Positions 1-5,869 of a stretch of DNA of 5,869 bases are shown here, one piece after another. A model generated the notes under the pieces. That model saw only the letters and a program-made list of their open reading frames with translations, made no database searches and had not been told where the DNA came from. The stretch comes from CAZMXI01 sp964570205 (GTDB lineage Bacteria; Planctomycetota; Phycisphaerae; Tepidisphaerales; Tepidisphaeraceae). Position numbers and translations under genes: made by a program. Each line of letters begins with the position of its first letter. The stretch's first letter is position 1. The stretch is taken from NCBI GenBank assembly GCA_964570205.1, contig CAZMXI010000236.1, positions 1 through 5,869 on the forward strand, in the 5' to 3' direction.

Positions 1-115
1 ACCGGGAAAGTACTCAATTCATCTGTACTGCAATGCGCAAAACGAAGCCACCGATCCCCCCGCCAACCAGATCGATCCTGCTCCACCCGCTCAGCCCCTT
101 CCGGCGTCCGACGCC

Positions 116-661
116 CTACCTCTCCGCCCGCCAGATCACATCCCCCACCCCGGCCTCGTGGTTCACCAGCCGCGCCATCACGAACAGCCAGTCGGCCAGG
201 CGGTTCAGGTAGCAGATGACCAGCGGCTCGACTTCGTGGCCGGCGGCGAAGGCCACCACCAGCCGCTCGCACCGGCGGCAGACCGTCCGGGCCACGTGCA
301 GCCGCGCTGCGCCCTCCGTGCCGCCGGGCAGGATGAAGTGGCGCAGCGGCGCCAGGCGGTGCTCGACCTCGTCGATCTCGCGCTCCAGCCCGTGCACCAT
401 CGCCTCATCCAGCAGCGGCAGGATGCCCGAATCCTTCGCCTCAGGCAGCGCCAGGTGCGACCCGACGGTGAACAGCTCGTGCTGGACCCGCACCAGCCGG
501 GCGCGCAGCTCGTCGGACACGGCCGCCGCCGCCAGGCCCAGCGTCGCGTTCAGCTCATCGACGGTCCCATAGCACTGCACCCGGGGGTCGTCCTTGGCCA
601 CGCGCTGCCCGCCGATCAGCCCCGTCGTGCCGTCATCGCCGCTCCTGGTGTAGATCTTCAT
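116..661 (-). CDS. pduO: PduO-type cob(I)alamin adenosyltransferase
   Basis: This 181-residue cytoplasmic enzyme is predicted to transfer the 5'-deoxyadenosyl group of ATP to cob(I)alamin, giving adenosylcobalamin (coenzyme B12). Seen in the sequence: the N-terminal ATP-binding motif TRSGDDGTTGL (residues 5-15), GTVDELNA (32-39) with the family's conserved Asp35, HFILPGG (108-114), the Arg-rich helix ARTVCRRCER (124-133) and the C-terminal NRLADWLFVMAR (153-164). Length and motif order are those of a complete single-domain PduO/MMAB-type protein; the extra C-terminal domain found in some PduO proteins is absent. The ATG start is supported by a GGGAG ribosome-binding site 4 bases upstream. The gene stands alone, divergent from the CysRS-like gene, with no other B12 gene or B12-dependent enzyme in view, so the client enzyme is unknown. 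The symbol denotes the family, not a propanediol operon. Confidence 0.95.
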   Translation of the reverse strand: MKIYTRSGDDGTTGLIGGQRVAKDDPRVQCYGTVDELNATLGLAAAAVSDELRARLVRVQHELFTVGSHLALPEAKDSGILPLLDEAMVHGLEREIDEVEHRLAPLRHFILPGGTEGAARLHVARTVCRRCERLVVAFAAGHEVEPLVICYLNRLADWLFVMARLVNHEAGVGDVIWRAER

Positions 662-665
662 CGAG

Positions 666-670
666 CTCCC
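666..670 (-). promoter_or_regulatory. Ribosome-binding site of the adenosyltransferase gene
   Basis: Read on the minus strand, GGGAG lies 4 bases before the ATG at 661. It is a good Shine-Dalgarno match and fixes the start codon that opens directly into the MKIYTRSGDDG motif. Confidence 0.6.
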
Positions 671-681
671 GCAGGTTATCG

Positions 682-699
682 GGCGGCATTATCGCCGCC
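682..699. repeat. Perfect inverted repeat in the divergent intergenic region
   Basis: GGCGGC and GCCGCC flank the six bases ATTATC, giving a 6-bp GC stem with a 6-base loop, 21 bases upstream of the adenosyltransferase start. On the minus strand the loop reads GATAAT, one mismatch from the -10 consensus, but no convincing -35 element sits 17 bases further upstream. The repeat could be a hairpin in the 5' leader, an operator over a promoter, or chance in GC-rich DNA. Confidence 0.4.
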
Positions 700-731
700 G
701 AAGGCTGCATCCGAAAGGATAGGCGAGGCGA

Positions 732-755
732 TGCCGCCCGGCGTGTGCGGCGGCA
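732..755. repeat. Second inverted repeat with the same GGCGGC core
   Basis: TGCCGCC (732-738) and GGCGGCA (749-755) form a 7-bp stem around a 10-base loop. It uses the same core as the repeat 33 bases away, between the divergently transcribed adenosyltransferase and CysRS-like genes. There is no T run, so it is not a standard terminator. Its role is unknown. Confidence 0.35.
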
Positions 756-851
756 GGAAATGCGCGGCGTTAATCAACCGCCCCGAATTTCCGGCCGATA
801 CATCCATGTCGGATCATATGGGTTGACCAAGGGCCTGTTGCCATAACCGCC

Positions 852-1832
852 ATGAGCCTGCGCATCTACAGCACATCCACGCACCGCAAAGAGCTGTTCG
901 AGCCCGCCCGGCCGGGCAAGGTGACGCTCTATCTGCCAGGCCCGGCGGGAGTCAACGAGCCGCTGCTCAACCACATGTTCGCCCCGGTCGTGTTCGACGT
1001 CATGAAGCGATACCTTCAGTACAAGGGATACGACGTCACCTGGGTCGTTCAGCTTGCGGAGCGCGCCGACTCGCCCAATTCAACCCGCTACATGGAATGC
1101 CTCTCGAACCTGGGCATCGAAATCGTAGACCGCTTCGCCGACCCGGCCGAGCGGCCGGAACAGCCGATCGACTTCCACGCCGATCACCTGGCGCCGCCCC
1201 CGCAGGCCGTGCTTCCGTCGGTAATGCCTTTCATTTCCGAGCAAGGCGCGGATCTGCTGCGGTACCTGATCCTGGAAAGCCCGGACCGTCCCGCGATGCA
1301 GCTCAGCGAGCAGCTCTTGAACGAGACCCGTCGCAGTGTGACGCTGTTCTCGCGGTTGTTCGAGCGCATGCGGCGGATCCTCGGCGAGGATGCCGCCGAC
1401 TCCGCACCCGATATGGACCAGATCAGCTCGGCCCTGGTCGAGACCGAGATCGCCCATTTCGCCATGTCGGTCACACGCGCCAAGATGCGCTTCCTGGAAG
1501 CGATGGATGACGCGTTCGACACGGCGGCGGCTCTGGCGGTCCTGGGCGAACTGGCCAACCAGATCAACAATTTCATCGACCAGCACCAGATCGAGCGGGA
1601 AAAGGCGCCGGACATGATCCAGGCGGCCTCGGCGGCTCTGGTCACCCTGCGGAAACTCGCCCACATCGTCGGGCTGTTCCGTCGCGAGCCCGCACACACC
1701 GGCGAGATCAGCCTGGCCGACAGGCTCCTGCAAATCCTGCTGGATGTGCGGCGAGAGGCCATGAACGGGCCGACCCCAAGGCTGGCCGATCACATCGATC
1801 AATCGCTGTCGCTGCTGGGCATTCGGGTCTGA
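852..1832 (+). CDS. Truncated, catalytically dead cysteinyl-tRNA synthetase-like protein (DALR domain)
   Basis: A 326-residue protein clearly related to class I CysRS (about 460 residues in E. coli) but unlikely to charge tRNA. Residues 3-70 follow the CysRS N-terminus: LRIYSTSTHRKELFEP, then GKVTLYLPGPAG, then VVFDVMKRYLQYKGYDVTWV. The C-terminal half follows the CysRS helical region: GADLLRYLIL (132-141, DALR motif), FLEAMDDAFDT (214-224), LRKLAHIVGLF (266-276) and a tail ending LLGIRV that matches the CysRS C-terminal domain. Changed or missing: HIGH reads LLNH (38-41), the first zinc-binding Cys is Pro29, the NITDIDDK segment reads VQLAE, and KMSKS plus the other zinc ligands fall in a net gap of about 150 residues between residues 70 and 133. 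The frame is intact, so this is a maintained gene rather than decay. No clear Shine-Dalgarno precedes the ATG. A non-catalytic tRNA-binding or regulatory role is possible but inferred. Confidence 0.85.
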   Translation: MSLRIYSTSTHRKELFEPARPGKVTLYLPGPAGVNEPLLNHMFAPVVFDVMKRYLQYKGYDVTWVVQLAERADSPNSTRYMECLSNLGIEIVDRFADPAERPEQPIDFHADHLAPPPQAVLPSVMPFISEQGADLLRYLILESPDRPAMQLSEQLLNETRRSVTLFSRLFERMRRILGEDAADSAPDMDQISSALVETEIAHFAMSVTRAKMRFLEAMDDAFDTAAALAVLGELANQINNFIDQHQIEREKAPDMIQAASAALVTLRKLAHIVGLFRREPAHTGEISLADRLLQILLDVRREAMNGPTPRLADHIDQSLSLLGIRV

Positions 1833-1843
1833 GCGACGGCCAT

Positions 1844-2545
1844 CTACTCATTGGATATATACTCGCTCTGGCGTCGCCGCCTGCTCGGAAGATCCGCGAA
1901 CAGAAAGACGAGCGCCGCCCCCGCCACGAACCCTCCGGCATGCGCCCAGAAAGCAATGCCGCCGCCGTGGGTCTGTTCGGCCTGCAACACAAGGGCGGCC
2001 GTGCCGTTGAGCAACTGCGAGAAGAACCATATCCCCAGATACAGCACCGCGGGAATCTCAACGAACCAGGGCAGGAAGAAGATGGGAATGAGCGTGAGCA
2101 CCCGCGCATGCGGAAACATGACCAGGTAGGCCCCGAGCACGCCTGCGATGGCGCCGCTGGCGCCCACGGTGGGGACAACCGACCGCGGGTTGAAGATGAT
2201 GTGGGTGGCCCCCGCAACCAGCCCGCACAGCAGATAGAACGCAAGGTATCTCGCCTTGCCCATCCGGTCCTCGACGTTGTCGCCGAAGATGTACAGCGCA
2301 AGCATGTTGCTCAGAAGATGCATCCATCCGGCGTGCAGAAACATGGACGTCAGCAGCGTGGATGCCTCGCGGGCGTCACGATGTGCGAGCAGATACGCCG
2401 GTGTCAGCCCGAAGCCCGTCACGATGTCCTGGACCGCCGGGCCGGCCATCACTTCCATCATGAAGACCGCGACGTTGACGCCGATCAACATCGTGTTGAT
2501 CACCGGGAAACGGCGCGACGGGATGGTGTCTCTGAGCGGTATCAT
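1844..2545 (-). CDS. Rhomboid-family intramembrane serine protease
   Basis: A 233-residue polytopic membrane protein predicted to cleave transmembrane substrates within the bilayer using a Ser-His dyad. Seen: catalytic Ser130 in VGASGAIAGVLGAY, catalytic His202 in FWAHAGGFVAG, the HxxxN motif His76-Asn80 in GWMHLLSNML, and hydrophobic stretches near residues 18-34, 64-86, 98-116, 126-145, 150-175 and 197-217, consistent with six or seven membrane segments. The N-terminus MIPLRDTIPSRRFPVIN is typical of the bacterial subgroup, and a short charged tail (SRRRRQSEYISNE) ends the protein. All key residues are present, so it should be active; the substrate cannot be predicted. The start is supported by this conserved N-terminus; GAG in the leader is only a weak ribosome-binding site. 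The gene converges on the CysRS-like gene, with 11 bases between the stop codons, and diverges from the sulfatase gene. Confidence 0.95.
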   Translation of the reverse strand: MIPLRDTIPSRRFPVINTMLIGVNVAVFMMEVMAGPAVQDIVTGFGLTPAYLLAHRDAREASTLLTSMFLHAGWMHLLSNMLALYIFGDNVEDRMGKARYLAFYLLCGLVAGATHIIFNPRSVVPTVGASGAIAGVLGAYLVMFPHARVLTLIPIFFLPWFVEIPAVLYLGIWFFSQLLNGTAALVLQAEQTHGGGIAFWAHAGGFVAGAALVFLFADLPSRRRRQSEYISNE

Positions 2546-2652
2546 CGGATCTCATCAGTCGGCACATTCTATGCCGCGCGGCCCGGGTTTGGATGGCTCC
2601 GCTCGTGATGCGTTTACTTGTCATCGATCAGATCGGGATGGACAATGAACCC
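2546..2652. promoter_or_regulatory. Divergent intergenic region between rhomboid and sulfatase genes
   Basis: About 107 bases must carry the promoters of both divergent genes if the sulfatase starts at 2653. On the minus strand TAGAAT (2566-2571) is one mismatch from the -10 consensus and lies 21 bases before the rhomboid ATG, but the matching -35 position is poor. No convincing sulfatase promoter is visible. In-frame ATGs at 2593, 2608 and 2638 could lengthen the sulfatase and shorten this region. Confidence 0.3.
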
Positions 2653-4230
2653 ATGTCGAGCACTTCTCCATCCCGCCGGAATTTCCTGGGTCTCGTGTCC
2701 GCATCAGTCCTGGCCGCGGCGGTCCCCGCCGCAAGGGCCGCGCAGCAGCGCGGCGGGCGGCCGAACATCCTGCTGATCATGGCCGACGACATGGGGTTCT
2801 CCGATTTGGGCTGTTACGGGTCGGAAATCGCCACCCCGAATCTGGACGCCTTGGCCGCCGGAGGCATGCGGTTCACCCACTTCTACAACACGGCGAGATG
2901 CTGCCCCACGCGCGCCTCGCTGCTGACGGGGTTGTACCCGCACCAGGCGGGCGTGGGGCACATGGTGCAGGATAAGGGCATTCCGGCGTACCAGGGATAT
3001 CTGAACGACTCGTGCGTGACGATCGCCGAAGCGCTGCGCCCGGCCGGGTATCGCGCGCTGATGTCGGGCAAGTGGCATGTCGGCGAGAAGGAACCGCACT
3101 GGCCGATGAAGCGGGGCTTTGAGCGTTATTACGGGCTGATTTCCGGGGCGTCAAACTATTTCAAGCTCGACAAGGGCCGGACGTTCGCGATCGAAGACAA
3201 GGCAGAAGATCCCACGACCGATCCGGAGTTCTACATGACCAACAACTTCACGGATGCGGCCATGAAGTACCTCGATGAATACGCCGGCAAGGCCGACCCG
3301 TTCTTCCTGTACTTGGCGTACACCTGCCCCCACTGGCCGCTGCACGCCCTGCCGGAAGACATCGAGTTGTACAGGGGCAGGTACATGATGGGCTGGGACA
3401 AGCTGCGCGAGCAGCGGCGGGAGCGCCAGGTCGCGCTGGGGATGATGGATAAGTCGACGCCGCTGTCGCAGCGCCCACCCGGGGCGCCCGCATGGGACAG
3501 CCTGACGCTGGAGCGAAAGCAGGCTTTTGACCTGAAGATGGCGATCTACGCCGCCCAGATACATCGCATGGACCGGAACATCGGGCGGTTGGTCGCGAAG
3601 CTCAAGCAGACGGGCGCCTATGAGAACACCGTCATCCTCTTCCTCGCCGACAACGGCGGATGCGCTGAGGAGGTCAATCGCGGTGAGAAGGATGCGACGC
3701 CCGGCACGAAGGAATCGTTCCTGTCGTATGGACTGCCCTGGGCGAATGCCTCGAATACGCCGCTGCGGCTGTGGAAGAGCAAGGTGCACGAAGGGGGCAT
3801 TTCGTCGCCGCTGATCGCGCACTGGCCCGGCCGAATCCAGCCCAACTCGATCACACGTCAGCCGGGGCACGTGATCGACCTCATGGCCACCAGCCTTGAC
3901 CTGGCTGGAGCGGAGTATCCCCGCCAGTTCAAGGGCAGGCCGATCACGCCGCTGGAAGGCAAGAGCCTTGTGCCGGTTTTCCGCGGCCAGACGCGTCCGG
4001 GGCACGAGGCGATTTTCTGGGAGCACCAGGGCAATCGGGCGGTGCGGTCGGGCCGGTGGAAACTGGTGGCCGAGCACAACAGACCCTGGGCCCTTTACGA
4101 CCTGGAATCGGACCGGATCGAATCCAGGGATATGGCCGGCGAACAGCCCGGCAAGGTCGCGCAGCTCCAGGGGGTTTACGATGCCTGGGCCAGGAGGGCG
4201 GGAGTGGTGCCGTGGGGCACATTCAAGTGA
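2653..4230 (+). CDS. Tat-exported arylsulfatase (type I, formylglycine-dependent)
   Basis: A 525-residue sulfatase predicted to hydrolyse sulfate esters outside the cytoplasm. With ATG at 2653, residues 1-30 are a Tat signal: SRRNFLGLV (Arg8-Arg9), a hydrophobic stretch, and ARA at 27-29 as cleavage site. The arylsulfatase A/AtsA-type catalytic set looks complete: metal ligands Asp45-Asp46 (ADDMGF) and Asp333-Asn334 (LADNGG), formylglycine Cys83 and Arg87 in CCPTRASLLTG, Lys140 and His142 (SGKWHVG), His227 (CPHWPLH) and Lys375 (LWKSKVHEGG). The C-terminal NRAVRSGRWKLV and LYDLESDR strands are typical of the family. The frame stays open to an ATG at 2593 (545 residues), with others at 2608 and 2638; 2653 is chosen because it gives a normal short Tat n-region, and no start has a strong ribosome-binding site. 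Cys83 must be oxidised by a maturation enzyme not encoded here. The neighbouring exported oxidoreductase suggests glycan catabolism; the substrate is unknown. Confidence 0.93.
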   Translation: MSSTSPSRRNFLGLVSASVLAAAVPAARAAQQRGGRPNILLIMADDMGFSDLGCYGSEIATPNLDALAAGGMRFTHFYNTARCCPTRASLLTGLYPHQAGVGHMVQDKGIPAYQGYLNDSCVTIAEALRPAGYRALMSGKWHVGEKEPHWPMKRGFERYYGLISGASNYFKLDKGRTFAIEDKAEDPTTDPEFYMTNNFTDAAMKYLDEYAGKADPFFLYLAYTCPHWPLHALPEDIELYRGRYMMGWDKLREQRRERQVALGMMDKSTPLSQRPPGAPAWDSLTLERKQAFDLKMAIYAAQIHRMDRNIGRLVAKLKQTGAYENTVILFLADNGGCAEEVNRGEKDATPGTKESFLSYGLPWANASNTPLRLWKSKVHEGGISSPLIAHWPGRIQPNSITRQPGHVIDLMATSLDLAGAEYPRQFKGRPITPLEGKSLVPVFRGQTRPGHEAIFWEHQGNRAVRSGRWKLVAEHNRPWALYDLESDRIESRDMAGEQPGKVAQLQGVYDAWARRAGVVPWGTFK

Positions 4231-4253
4231 AAAACGGTGAGGTTGACCACGCT

Positions 4254-4278
4254 GGCGCCGGCGTTTCGGAACGGCGCC
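4254..4278 (+). terminator. GC-rich hairpin after the sulfatase gene
   Basis: GGCGCCG (4254-4260) pairs with CGGCGCC (4272-4278) around an 11-base loop, 24 bases after the sulfatase stop. GGCGCC is itself palindromic, so alternative pairings exist. No T run follows, so this is either a terminator of the U-tract-less kind or a stem that protects the mRNA end. Confidence 0.35.
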
Positions 4279-4398
4279 GGCCCGACAACGCGGCGGGTTC
4301 TGCGCGGTAGTGGGAATAGAAGCGTTGGGCCGCCCCTGAATGGCCTGCGGGACGGCTGCGGCCGCGACGGCCGGGGCTGTGTGCGGCGGCTGTATGGC

Positions 4399-4403
4399 GG
4401 GAG
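4399..4403 (+). promoter_or_regulatory. Ribosome-binding site of the Gfo/Idh/MocA gene
   Basis: GGGAG lies 6 bases before the ATG at 4410, an ideal spacing. It supports the start that gives a compact Tat signal peptide. The remainder of the 179-base gap (4231-4409) holds the hairpin above and no promoter I can identify. Confidence 0.6.
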
Positions 4404-4409
4404 CCTGGG

Positions 4410-5729
4410 ATGTTCAACAGGGTTTCAAGGCGGCAGTTCATGCGAGGCGTGGCGGGCGCTGGCGCGGCGGCCTGGATCGGCCCGGCCATCCTCCACGCCC
4501 AGTCGCCCAACGAGAAACTGAACCTCGCGCTGGTGGGCGTTGGCGGTCGCGGGCGGGCCCATCTCAAGGATGCCATGGAGTTCGGCAACGTCGTCGCGTT
4601 GTGCGATATCGACGAGCAGAACCTGGCCGCCGCGGCCAAACACGAGGCAAAAGCGAAGAAGTATGTCGATTTCCGCTCGATGCTCGAGCAGAAAGACATC
4701 GACGCCGTGGTCATCGCCACACCGGACCATACCCATGCCGTGATTGCGATGGCGGCCATGAGACTCGGCAAACACGTCTACCTCGAGAAACCGCTGGCGC
4801 ACAACATCTGGGAAACGCGCATGCTCACGGAGGCGGCGCGCTCGCATAAGGTCGCCACCCAGATGGGCAACCAGGGACATTCAGGCGAAGGCTATCGTTT
4901 GCTCTGCGAGTGGATCCAGGCGGGCGCCATCGGCAACGTCCGCGAGGTGCACTGCTTCACCGACCGGCCCACGTGGCCGCAGGGGATCCACCATCCGAAG
5001 GACAGCCGCGACTGCCCCCAGCACGTGCACTGGAGTCTCTGGCTCGGCCCCGCGCCCGAGCGAGCGTATCACCCGGCTTATCATCCGTTCGGCTGGCGAG
5101 CCTGGTGGGATTATGGCACCGGCGCCCTGGGGGACATGGCTTGCCACATCATGGATGGGGCCGTCTGGGCGCTGAAGCTGGGCGCTCCGCAACGAGTCTC
5201 CGTCGCCGAGGCATCGGCGTACAACGCCGACAGCTTTCCGGCGTCGTCCGTGCTCGTGTTCGACTTCCCGGCACGGGAAGCGATGCCGCCGGTCAGGCTG
5301 TTCTGGCACGATGGCAAACGCATGCCGCCTCGCCCGCTGGAGCTCGAGCCGGATCGGAGAATGGGCGACGGCGACAACGGCTCCCTGTTCATCGGCGACA
5401 AGGGCACGATGATGACCGGCGCCTACGGCGACGGCACGCGCATCATCCCCGAAGAGAAGATGAAAGCCTTTCTGCCCAAAGCGCCTTCCAAGACCATCCC
5501 GCGCGTGCGAAGCCACTTTGGCGACTGGGTGTCGGCCTGCAAGGGCGGCACGCCCGCCGGCGCGAACTTCGACTACTCCGGCCCCTTCACCGAAATGGTG
5601 CTGCTTGGAAACCTCGCGCTGCGGATGAACCGGTCCATCGAATGGGATTCGGCGAAGTTGCGGGTCACGAACATTCCCGAAGCCAACCAGTACGTCAATC
5701 GCGAATACCGCAAGGGCTGGGCGCTGTAA
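4410..5729 (+). CDS. Tat-exported Gfo/Idh/MocA family oxidoreductase
   Basis: A 439-residue NAD(P)-dependent oxidoreductase of the family acting on sugars and cyclitols. Residues 1-31 are a Tat signal: SRRQFMRGV (Arg7-Arg8), an Ala/Gly-rich hydrophobic stretch, and a likely cleavage site near LHAQ. The mature part opens with a Rossmann dinucleotide-binding site, LALVGVGGRGRAH (39-51), followed by acidic VALCDID (62-68), VVIATPDHTHA (100-110) and the family's EKP motif at 126-128, whose Lys127 is typically catalytic. The C-terminal substrate domain carries MGNQGHSGEGY (152-162), AGAIGNVREVH (171-181) and WDYGTGALGDMACHIMD (233-249), with His246 a probable active-site residue. Length and motifs match the exported oxidoreductases abundant in planctomycetes, some relatives of which are glycosidases that use NAD redox chemistry, so sugar oxidation and glycoside cleavage are both possible. 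The gap and hairpin after the sulfatase leave co-transcription uncertain. Confidence 0.93.
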   Translation: MFNRVSRRQFMRGVAGAGAAAWIGPAILHAQSPNEKLNLALVGVGGRGRAHLKDAMEFGNVVALCDIDEQNLAAAAKHEAKAKKYVDFRSMLEQKDIDAVVIATPDHTHAVIAMAAMRLGKHVYLEKPLAHNIWETRMLTEAARSHKVATQMGNQGHSGEGYRLLCEWIQAGAIGNVREVHCFTDRPTWPQGIHHPKDSRDCPQHVHWSLWLGPAPERAYHPAYHPFGWRAWWDYGTGALGDMACHIMDGAVWALKLGAPQRVSVAEASAYNADSFPASSVLVFDFPAREAMPPVRLFWHDGKRMPPRPLELEPDRRMGDGDNGSLFIGDKGTMMTGAYGDGTRIIPEEKMKAFLPKAPSKTIPRVRSHFGDWVSACKGGTPAGANFDYSGPFTEMVLLGNLALRMNRSIEWDSAKLRVTNIPEANQYVNREYRKGWAL

Positions 5730-5734
5730 CGGGC

Positions 5735-5768
5735 CCAGGCGTGCTGGTTCGGCGATAACGCCGCCTGG
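5735..5768 (+). terminator. Nested hairpin after the Gfo/Idh/MocA gene
   Basis: CCAGGC (5735-5740) pairs with GCCTGG (5763-5768), and inside it GGCG (5751-5754) pairs with CGCC (5759-5762) around an ATAA loop; ten unpaired bases bulge on the left side. It begins 6 bases after the stop codon, where a terminator is expected, but no T run follows. It is the likely end of the transcript by position rather than by a canonical signal. Confidence 0.35.
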
Positions 5769-5869
5769 ACGAATGACGACCCGCACGGGCGATGGCGGGT
5801 TCGCTTCAATTGCCTGGGTGAACGACCGTCCCTGCGCCTCATTCCGCCGGCTGACGCACCTTGACACGG

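Noticed and set aside
9..30. AGTAC/GTACT inverted repeat near the left edge
   Set aside because: A 5-bp stem with a long loop is expected by chance, and positions 1-115 contain no other signal.
103..104. Cobalamin riboswitch for the adenosyltransferase gene
   Set aside because: The upstream region (662-851) is short and shows no B12-box-like conserved sequence, only simple GC hairpins; nothing in the flanks supports one either.
158..826. Plus-strand open frame covering the adenosyltransferase gene and the following intergenic region
   Set aside because: It is antisense to a well-conserved PduO-type gene and its composition is that of a high-GC shadow.
823..847. TTGACC followed by CATAAC as a promoter for the CysRS-like gene
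   Set aside because: The spacer is only 13 bases and would place transcription start inside or past the start codon.
1080..1802. Minus-strand open frame of 240 codons within the CysRS-like gene
   Set aside because: The plus-strand frame aligns with CysRS along both ends; the antisense product resembles nothing I recognise.
1940..2608. Plus-strand open frame of 222 codons antisense to the rhomboid gene
   Set aside because: The translation is rich in His, Arg and Gln with no domain, while the opposite strand encodes a rhomboid with its catalytic dyad and membrane segments.
3151..4077. Open frame of 308 codons antisense to the sulfatase
   Set aside because: The sulfatase frame holds all catalytic motifs; the antisense translation has no family resemblance and no ribosome-binding site.
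4223..4771. Minus-strand open frame spanning the sulfatase-oxidoreductase gap
   Set aside because: Most of it is antisense to the oxidoreductase N-terminus; the part within the gap shows no motif or ribosome-binding site.
4881..5867. Long open frame (328 codons) on the minus strand opposite the oxidoreductase gene
   Set aside because: It lies antisense to a gene with clear family motifs, its translation is rich in Arg, Gly and His with no recognisable domain, and such frames are common in high-GC DNA.

Overview
The window looks like a piece of chromosome from a GC-rich bacterium, most probably a planctomycete or a close relative. This is inferred from gene content: a formylglycine sulfatase and a Gfo/Idh/MocA oxidoreductase, both with twin-arginine (Tat) signal peptides and lying in tandem, are a hallmark of Planctomycetota. 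No rRNA or other taxonomic marker is present. There is no sign of a mobile element, tRNA gene, CRISPR array or prophage.

Layout: positions 1-115 hold no gene I can support. Then follow a minus-strand PduO-type cob(I)alamin adenosyltransferase (116-661), a 190-base divergent intergenic region with two GGCGGC/GCCGCC inverted repeats, and a plus-strand gene (852-1832) for a shortened cysteinyl-tRNA synthetase (CysRS) relative that lacks the catalytic motifs. It converges, with an 11-base gap, on a minus-strand rhomboid serine protease (1844-2545). After a second divergent intergenic region come the Tat-exported sulfatase (about 2653-4230) and, 179 bases later, the Tat-exported Gfo/Idh/MocA oxidoreductase (4410-5729). 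A GC-rich hairpin follows each of these two genes. The last 140 bases hold that second hairpin and no complete gene.

Function: the sulfatase and the oxidoreductase are both predicted to act outside the cytoplasm and could work together on sulfated polysaccharides or glycans, but no substrate can be read from the sequence. The adenosyltransferase makes coenzyme B12 in the cytoplasm. The rhomboid cleaves within the membrane. These genes do not form one obvious pathway.

The most unusual item is the CysRS-like protein. It keeps the start of the Rossmann fold and the whole C-terminal helical (DALR and tail) region, but has LLNH where HIGH should be, Pro in place of the first zinc-binding Cys, no KMSKS loop, and about 150 residues missing from the middle. 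It is unlikely to charge tRNA and may have a non-catalytic or repurposed role.
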